This document shows, piece after piece, positions 42,008 through 47,358 of a DNA stretch of 47,358 bases. The notes below the pieces were generated by a model. That model did not search any database and was not told the DNA's origin. It saw only the letters and a program-made list of their open reading frames with translations. The DNA comes from Cytophagaceae bacterium (lineage in GTDB: Bacteria > Bacteroidota > Bacteroidia > Cytophagales > Cytophagaceae). Both the position numbers and the translations under genes were made by a program. The stretch spans positions 1 to 47,358 of the forward strand of contig JACMQM010000107.1 of assembly GCA_014376985.1 (NCBI GenBank), written 5' to 3'. How positions within the stretch are numbered: position 1 is the stretch's first letter; each line of letters begins with the position of its first letter.

Positions 42008-42388
42008 CTATGTGGTTTTCTTTTTTTCTCGGATGTATGAAATGAATTCTTTCTGAATCTGCCACTCTTTAGAAAGCATGAGCATGGCTGTTGCTTCCAT
42101 CTCACTGACATGGCCTTTTTGCTGATTGGCATCCCAAACTTTATTAAGATACTCTGATTTCTTCTCTATTGAAAGATTACCAATAATATCGTTTACATAC
42201 TTTTTCAGTTTGTCGTACGACTCGTTAATAGATGGTTTAGAATATTCCTTGATCCAATCCAATTCAGCAAGAGCATCGTGTACAGATGCTGTATCATGCA
42301 GAATTTGTTGTTCTACTTCACTCAATCCGTGATAATTGAAAATAATAATCAGTAGTGATAAAAACGCTCTTTTTTCTTCGACAGACAT
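42008..42388 (-). CDS. small helical hypothetical protein
   Basis: A 126-residue, mostly helical cytoplasmic protein (EEKRAFLSLLIIIFNYHGLSEVEQQILHDTASVHDALAELDWI .. MLMLSKEWQIQKEFISYIREKKKTT). The two-block helical pattern slightly recalls TerB-like proteins, but I cannot claim the family. It lies 1 bp before the M1 peptidase start, so it is the first gene of a two-gene operon. The function is unknown. Confidence 0.7.
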   Translation of the reverse strand: MSVEEKRAFLSLLIIIFNYHGLSEVEQQILHDTASVHDALAELDWIKEYSKPSINESYDKLKKYVNDIIGNLSIEKKSEYLNKVWDANQQKGHVSEMEATAMLMLSKEWQIQKEFISYIREKKKTT

Positions 42389-42446
42389 TAGATCTTTTTC
42401 TAAAAACTTTTTGTTCAGGTAGATATACAGAACTAAAATAACGTAT

Positions 42447-43613
42447 TCAATTTAAGAAAATTTTTAAAGTAATTTCATCTGCGAGCAATTTTCCTGAAGT
42501 TGTAAGAGATATTTGATCCGATGTTTGTACGATCCAGCCATTTTGGACAAACCAAGGCAATATTTCATTTAGTTTTTCTATTGGGTAGTGCAGTTCCCCA
42601 ATCAATTTTTTGATTGATATCCCCTCTTTCGTACGGAGTGCTGTGAGGACGTATTCATTCGCTCTGTCCTTTTCTGATAGGCTTTCCAGCGTGTAGGCAA
42701 CTTGCCCCGATTCAATTTTCTTGATATACATCATGTTGTTGGAGTCATTCCACATTCTGCTTTCTCCATCAAATGAATGTGCGGAGGGACCGATACCTAA
42801 GTATTTTTCCTGATTCCAATAAGAAGAATTATGTTTAGACTTATAGCCCGGTAAGCAAAAGTTAGAGATTTCGTACTGATCATAACCTTTGTCCACCAGT
42901 ATTCTCATCATTTGTTCGTAGTAAAGGGCTTGTTCTTCTTCTCCGGGAACAATTAGCTGACCCTTTTTATGCAAATTGCCGAAGACTGTTTTGTCTTCGA
43001 TGGTCAATCCATAAGCAGAAATATGTTCGGGTTTCAAACTTACAGCGAGTTCAAGATCCGCTATCCATTGACTTTCACTTTGCGTTGGAAGTCCAAACAT
43101 TAAATCGATGCTGATGTTGCCAAATCCTTTGGCTCGTGCCAGATGGTAAGCCGCAATGCTTTCCTCTGCCCGGTGAATACGGTTTAACTGTACCAAAATG
43201 GTATCATCAAATGTTTGGCATCCGATGCTCAGTCGGTTAATACCCAGCGAGCGCCATAAAGATAAATTATTATCCTCTATATCATCGGGGTTGGCTTCCA
43301 GCGTTATCTCTACACGGTCAGAAAGCAGGTAATTTTGGCGAATGTTCAAAAAAATTTGTGAAAGTTCTTCCGGTGACAATACAGATGGAGTACCTCCTCC
43401 CAGGTAAATCGTATCTATAGGAAGCGGTAGAAAATCTTTTCTTTGAGTTAATTCCAGTACCATGGCATGAACCATCCTTTCCTTCGTATCGAAGTGGGTG
43501 CTGAAATGAAAGTCACAATAATGGCAAGCTTTCCTGCAGTAGGGGATATGTATGTAAATGCCAGCCAGATGTAGTATATTCAAATGTTTTTTACAGCGTA
43601 TAGATTGAAACAA
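42447..43613 (-). CDS. hemW: radical SAM heme chaperone HemW
   Basis: A 388-residue radical SAM protein. The N-terminus after the start is LAGIYIHIPYCRKACHYCDFHFSTH, with the CxxxCxxC iron-sulfur motif of HemW, which inserts heme into proteins and was long annotated as coproporphyrinogen oxidase. Further hallmarks are YLGGGTPSVLSPEEL, EANPDDIE, RLSIGCQTFDD, SIDLMFGLPTQSESQW, and the HemW C-terminal domain (..NMMYIKKIESG.. EYVLTALRTKEGIS). The track start at 43613 overlaps the divergent gene; a TTG at 43583 exactly abuts its ATG, and a CTG a few codons later would give the usual LAGIYIHIP. I cannot settle this start. Confidence 0.94.
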   Translation of the reverse strand: MFQSIRCKKHLNILHLAGIYIHIPYCRKACHYCDFHFSTHFDTKERMVHAMVLELTQRKDFLPLPIDTIYLGGGTPSVLSPEELSQIFLNIRQNYLLSDRVEITLEANPDDIEDNNLSLWRSLGINRLSIGCQTFDDTILVQLNRIHRAEESIAAYHLARAKGFGNISIDLMFGLPTQSESQWIADLELAVSLKPEHISAYGLTIEDKTVFGNLHKKGQLIVPGEEEQALYYEQMMRILVDKGYDQYEISNFCLPGYKSKHNSSYWNQEKYLGIGPSAHSFDGESRMWNDSNNMMYIKKIESGQVAYTLESLSEKDRANEYVLTALRTKEGISIKKLIGELHYPIEKLNEILPWFVQNGWIVQTSDQISLTTSGKLLADEITLKIFLN

Positions 43614-45341
43614 CCTTTAGTCATAGCAATCTTTTTAATGGTATTGTGTGTGCCTGCGTGGGCCCAAAAGATCACCATGACATTGTCTGTGCCTCAATCG
43701 TCAAAGACAGGTGTTAGTTTTCCTCAGGCAAGTTATAAAGACTCTTTGAGTGCTGTTAAATCTCTGCATAATTTTTTACTTGAACTCAATAAAAGAGGAT
43801 ATTTAGAAGCATCCATTGATTCTATTATTGTCAATAAGGCGAGTTGGATCGTTGTTTTGTATACCGGAGAGGTGTATCGGTATGCCACATTAAAAAGAGG
43901 AAGTTTGCCTTTGTCTCTGGCTAATAAAGTTGGATTTAGTAGTAAGCAGTTTAAAGGATCGGTGCTGAATGTAAAACAGATTTATGAATTGGAAGAGAAA
44001 GTAGTCAAGGCGGCGGAGAACAATGGTTATCCCTTTGCTGCCATCGGTTTGGACTCTATTGAATTTGATGAACAACATAGGCTCACCGCCTCCTGGCGTT
44101 ATGAACCAGGTCCTATGATTACCATTGATTCTTTGATTATCGTTGGTAACTATGAAGTAAAATATAAATTTTTTCAGCGGTTGGTTCGGATCAAAAAAGG
44201 AGATCCTTTTAGCCAGCAAAAAATTGATCAATCTCAACGTATATTGGCTCAATTGCCTTATGTGAAAACCATGAGTACGCCTATTTCCATGATGACGGAA
44301 GGTTCAGCTCGCGTTTCTTATTACCTGGAAAAGCGAAGAGCAAATTTATTGGATGGATATATTGGTTTCTTACCTAATGCGGCAAAGAACAACAAATTAT
44401 TGGTGACTGGAGATGTGAAATTAGAACTCAAAAATCTCTTTCGTTCAGGCAAAACATTAAGTCTCAATTGGCAAAGTTTTAACCAGCAATCCCAGTATTT
44501 ACGCATGTATTACGAACATCCGAGAATTTTGGGAACTGGAATAGACATTTCCGGGCTTCTTGAAATTACTCGTCAGGACAGTTCTTTCCTCAACATTAAC
44601 CGGGAAGTAAAGATTTCTCAACAATTGGGTGGTGCGGGTATCCTTGATATTTTTGTTGGCCTAAAAACTGGACGCATTTTATCACAGCGATCCAATACAG
44701 ACAGTTTGCACTTGGCTTACGGAGATTTTAATAATTATACGTATGGTGTAGGTTATACACTCAATAAATTGGACAACGTATTTTACCCTAAAAGAGGCTT
44801 TTTCTTTAGCACAAGATTCTATTTAGGCAGTAAGACAATACACAAAAATCCATTTTATGGTGAACAGTCGTATAAGAATGTGCGTATCAATACCTACCAG
44901 TTCAACATCGAAATTCTGGCGGAGAAATTTGTTCGCCTGAGTACAAAAAACATTGTGATGCTCAGAGTAAATACAGCTCAGGTATTTAATGATGCCAATT
45001 CATTGTTCTTGAATGATCTCTACAGGGTAGGAGGTTTGAGGACTTTGAGAGGATTTAATGAAAAAGAATTTTACGTTTCCCGTTTTGGCATTGGTACATT
45101 GGAGTACCGGTTTCATACGGATGAGGAATCCTACTTATTATTATTTACAGATCAGGCGGTGATTACAAACCCTTACAATGCGGTTTGGGACCTGGAGTAT
45201 ATCTATGGATTGGGTGCAGGTATCAGTTTTACTACCGCCGCGGGAGTATTTAATTTTGTATATTCCGTGGGACAGTCAAGTACTCAAAAATTAAGTTTAA
45301 CTTTGTCCAAAATTCATTTTGGGTTGGTGAGTAAATTTTAA
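43584..45341 (+). CDS. Omp85/TamA-like outer membrane protein
   Basis: A 585-residue outer-membrane assembly-type protein. A signal peptide (IAIFLMVLCVPAWAQ) is followed by about 200 residues of POTRA-like domains (SLHNFLLELNKRGYLEASIDSI; ITIDSLIIVGNYEVKYKFFQRLVRIKKGDPFSQQKID). Residues about 260-585 form a beta-barrel with the L6 loop motif TLRGFNEKEFYV (equivalent to VRGY) and a last strand LSLTLSKIHFGLVSKF with terminal Phe. It could be a BamA-like or TamA-like insertase; short POTRA content favours TamA-type. It is 8 bp before the transferase gene and diverges from hemW with overlapping or abutting starts. Confidence 0.9.
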   Translation: MFFTAYRLKQPLVIAIFLMVLCVPAWAQKITMTLSVPQSSKTGVSFPQASYKDSLSAVKSLHNFLLELNKRGYLEASIDSIIVNKASWIVVLYTGEVYRYATLKRGSLPLSLANKVGFSSKQFKGSVLNVKQIYELEEKVVKAAENNGYPFAAIGLDSIEFDEQHRLTASWRYEPGPMITIDSLIIVGNYEVKYKFFQRLVRIKKGDPFSQQKIDQSQRILAQLPYVKTMSTPISMMTEGSARVSYYLEKRRANLLDGYIGFLPNAAKNNKLLVTGDVKLELKNLFRSGKTLSLNWQSFNQQSQYLRMYYEHPRILGTGIDISGLLEITRQDSSFLNINREVKISQQLGGAGILDIFVGLKTGRILSQRSNTDSLHLAYGDFNNYTYGVGYTLNKLDNVFYPKRGFFFSTRFYLGSKTIHKNPFYGEQSYKNVRINTYQFNIEILAEKFVRLSTKNIVMLRVNTAQVFNDANSLFLNDLYRVGGLRTLRGFNEKEFYVSRFGIGTLEYRFHTDEESYLLLFTDQAVITNPYNAVWDLEYIYGLGAGISFTTAAGVFNFVYSVGQSSTQKLSLTLSKIHFGLVSKF

Positions 45342-45349
45342 CGGAAGAA

Positions 45350-46414
45350 ATGGAAGATTTTATTAGGGCAGGCATAAGCACGTTGTGGGCATTTTTTGTA
45401 ACGGTATTTTCAATACCCTATGTTATTCATTTGGCTCACTTGAAGCAATTGTTGGATGCTCCTAATCAACGTACCATTCATGAATCCTCTACTCCACGCT
45501 TAGGTGGCTTATCTATCTTCGCTGGTTTTGCCTCTGCATTTACCATTTATTCTACACCTGACTTTGTACTGATGAAAGTATTTGCCGGTACCATCATATT
45601 GTTTTTTATTGGATTAAAAGATGACATTCTTCCGGTGTCCGCATTTAAAAAGTTTTTCATACAAGTATTGGCCACAGGCATTGTTATGTTTCTGGGAGAT
45701 ATTCGCATCAGTAGTTTTCATGGGATCTTTGGTATTTATCAATTGCCCGACGGTATCAGTTATATGTTTACCTTTATCATCATCATCGGTTTGACCAATG
45801 CCTTCAACCTGATTGACGGAATTGACGGGTTAGCCGGTTGCATTACAGTTCTTGTTAATCTGGTTCTGGCTTATATTTTTATATGCCTTATGCCCGATTC
45901 TTATTTCTCTAAAGGAATTGCCGCATTGAGTTTAGTAGGAGCAGTCACAGGATTTTTAAGGTATAATATTCATAAGGCCAAAATATTCATGGGTGATACC
46001 GGCTCTCTGGTTTGTGGCTTTGTAACTACCTGTTTGGTTATTATAATGGTAGAAGCAAAAGATGATTATGGAAGTTATTTCCTCCCTAATAGCCCGGTAC
46101 TTGGGATGTCTTTGTTAGTGATTCCCATTGTTGATACGCTGCGTGTTTTCATCATCCGAGTGTTGCAAGGAAGGTCTCCTTTTGATCCGGATAAGAACCA
46201 CCTGCATCATACTTTATTGAATACAGGACTTTCTCAGCTATCCACGTTATTTGTATTGATTGCCATCAATATTGCTTTCATTAGTGTGTTCCTTTATTTC
46301 AAGCAAATTGATTTATCGATACAGCTTTTGATGCTTGTTGGACTGGGAGGTTTATTGTGTATAGTTTTAAGCTGGCTTCCGGCTTTGATGAAAAGAGAGA
46401 ACAAGTTTTTGTAA
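45350..46414 (+). CDS. WecA/TagO-like undecaprenyl-phosphate sugar-1-phosphate transferase
   Basis: A 354-residue polytopic membrane enzyme of the MraY/WecA superfamily, with about ten helices. Motifs are RTIHESSTPRLGGLSIF (N-terminal loop), GLKDDILPVSAFKKFFIQ (DD acid pair), NAFNLIDGIDGLAG, IFMGDTGS and the HxH loop NHLHHTLLNTGLS, which is the WecA/TagO form and argues against MraY itself. It would couple a sugar-1-phosphate, usually from UDP-GlcNAc, to undecaprenyl phosphate and start O-antigen, teichoic-acid-like or capsule synthesis. The start is 8 bp after the Omp85-like gene and the stop 1 bp before the DUF4271-like gene, so an operon is likely. Confidence 0.94.
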   Translation: MEDFIRAGISTLWAFFVTVFSIPYVIHLAHLKQLLDAPNQRTIHESSTPRLGGLSIFAGFASAFTIYSTPDFVLMKVFAGTIILFFIGLKDDILPVSAFKKFFIQVLATGIVMFLGDIRISSFHGIFGIYQLPDGISYMFTFIIIIGLTNAFNLIDGIDGLAGCITVLVNLVLAYIFICLMPDSYFSKGIAALSLVGAVTGFLRYNIHKAKIFMGDTGSLVCGFVTTCLVIIMVEAKDDYGSYFLPNSPVLGMSLLVIPIVDTLRVFIIRVLQGRSPFDPDKNHLHHTLLNTGLSQLSTLFVLIAINIAFISVFLYFKQIDLSIQLLMLVGLGGLLCIVLSWLPALMKRENKFL

Positions 46415-46415
46415 T

Positions 46416-47358
46416 ATGAAAATGAAATGGTTTATACTAGGGATCTTGTTTACTGTAGCAGAAGCTACAGCTTCAGTACCTGTTGCCAATCTAAATGAGG
46501 GCTGGTTAGTCTTTGATAATTCATACAAGAGTTTTGTCCCCTATATCCCTTCACAGGAAATTCCAAAGGTGTTATATTATTCCCTGAAGCCTTCCAGATT
46601 TCAGGGCGACACCTTACAATTTGTTTCTCATAAAGGAATATGCATGTATTTCAATTACCGGTTGGTCTATCAAAACACGAATCAGGGAGAAACCTTAATC
46701 AAGATACCCGTTAGTAAGCTTTCTACCGGTATCACCTCTGATTCGGTTATTCTGGCTTTTTATAATCCGGCTGGTCTACGAATTAATGCATTGAAGGCTC
46801 AGGTTGTTACACAGGGTAAAATTACTGCCAGGCGACTTTCTGCTCTGCCTTTTGATTTTCTTCCTGTTAAACTTCGCAAGGGAGCAGCCTGGGATAATGT
46901 GTTATTGTTCTCCGTATTGTCCGTTTTACTCTTGCTCATTATCAGCAAAGTAATATTCCCGGACGATGTCAGTTTTTTACAGTTAATTGGGATGAATTAC
47001 TCTTCCAAAACAACGGTAGCTAGTGGTTTTCTAAACGGGATTCTAGTGGTCAAAATTTTCATTAACTCAATTTGCATCTCTACTTTCATCTATTTTATGC
47101 TGCACATAGGAGGTGATAATCCAATCATCCAAGGAGACGCATATTCTGTAAGTTACTGGTATATATTGATTTGGGCTATTTTTGTGCATATATTGAAATT
47201 TACATACAACTACTTATGTGCCAATTTTAGCCATACCACCCATTTGCTTCAAATTCAGAATGGCATATTTGTTAACCTCTTTTATATTGCCAATTTATTC
47301 CTTCTAACAGTCCTGATAGCTAGTAATCTCAGTCCTTCCATTTCGAAATGGCTGAGTC
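46416..47358 (+). CDS. DUF4271-like membrane protein, cut by the window edge
   Basis: An open reading frame from ATG 46416, 1 bp after the transferase stop, runs 314 codons to the right edge without a stop; the ORF track omits it. A signal peptide (MKMKWFILGILFTVAEATAS) precedes about 130 residues of soluble domain, then membrane helices start at about residue 171 (NVLLFSVLSVLLLLIISKVIF), and at least four hydrophobic segments are visible. From memory this resembles DUF4271, a Bacteroidota membrane protein that often neighbours hemD; I cannot check that here. The C-terminus is missing. Confidence 0.7.
   Translation, partial: MKMKWFILGILFTVAEATASVPVANLNEGWLVFDNSYKSFVPYIPSQEIPKVLYYSLKPSRFQGDTLQFVSHKGICMYFNYRLVYQNTNQGETLIKIPVSKLSTGITSDSVILAFYNPAGLRINALKAQVVTQGKITARRLSALPFDFLPVKLRKGAAWDNVLLFSVLSVLLLLIISKVIFPDDVSFLQLIGMNYSSKTTVASGFLNGILVVKIFINSICISTFIYFMLHIGGDNPIIQGDAYSVSYWYILIWAIFVHILKFTYNYLCANFSHTTHLLQIQNGIFVNLFYIANLFLLTVLIASNLSPSISKWLS

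Noticed and set aside
1-47358. tRNA, rRNA or riboswitch elements
   Set aside because: I looked through the intergenic stretches and saw no cloverleaf-like or known riboswitch pattern, though a covariance-model search could still find a weak one.

Overview
The window looks like a chromosomal segment of a member of the Bacteroidota, most likely Cytophagales-like. The basis is a cargo protein with a T9SS type A C-terminal sorting domain, lipoproteins with SCKK/GCKK lipoboxes, an ECF sigma factor next to an anti-sigma/beta-barrel fusion, a DUF4271-like protein, very weak Shine-Dalgarno sequences and an AT-rich composition. I found no tRNA, rRNA, CRISPR array, plasmid or phage module. This placement rests on family recognition by eye, not on a database search.

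Layout. (1) 221-5902, minus: a tight four-gene operon of TetR regulator, type I-secretion-like ABC exporter, HlyD adaptor and TolC channel, followed upstream by an SbtA-like bicarbonate permease (5997-7019). (2) 7144-10786: small unknown genes, the remains of a TPR protein and a beta-barrel gene, a membrane histidine kinase and an MscS-type channel that overlap tail to tail. (3) 10926-13260: an outer-membrane barrel protein overlapping a secreted alpha/beta-hydrolase-like protein. (4) 13271-17595, minus: isocitrate dehydrogenase, two tandem paralogous small genes, a zinc-ribbon DUF6671-like protein and dihydroorotase; a LysR regulator diverges from icd. (5) 18868-21044: a lone response regulator, then a patch of three decayed genes (EVE-like/PUA-like protein, cyclase-family hydrolase, zinc-ribbon protein). 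(6) 21105-27572, minus: secreted double CBM9-like T9SS cargo, a DUF3494 ice-binding-like lipoprotein, a trans-envelope anti-sigma/barrel protein with its ECF sigma factor, and a lipoprotein. (7) 27735-29548: a GNAT acetyltransferase, a large nested palindromic repeat of about 370-425 bp, and an AraC-MGMT repair protein. (8) 29549-35376: an 871-residue OmpA-like-domain protein, a dead DUF486 (DMT) gene whose stop overlaps the start of a MoxR ATPase, a coiled-coil secreted protein and a TIGR01777 epimerase. (9) 35417-47358: lytic transglycosylase, UvrA, a frameshifted secreted protein, M1 aminopeptidase, HemW, an Omp85/TamA-like protein, a WecA/TagO-like transferase and a DUF4271-like gene cut by the window edge.

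How the genes fit together. Much of the window serves the cell envelope: export, surface and outer-membrane proteins, murein turnover and lipid-linked sugar synthesis, with house-keeping metabolism and repair (icd, pyrC, uvrA, hemW, MGMT) between. At least six loci are broken (8124-8910, 19568-20065, 20173-20847, 20862-21044, 32287-32671, 39274-40265), which suggests active gene loss, or in some cases assembly errors that read data would reveal. The most unusual items are the degenerate ATPase site of the exporter, the nested palindrome, the single-chain cytoplasm-to-outer-membrane anti-sigma protein and the tandem small paralogues behind icd.
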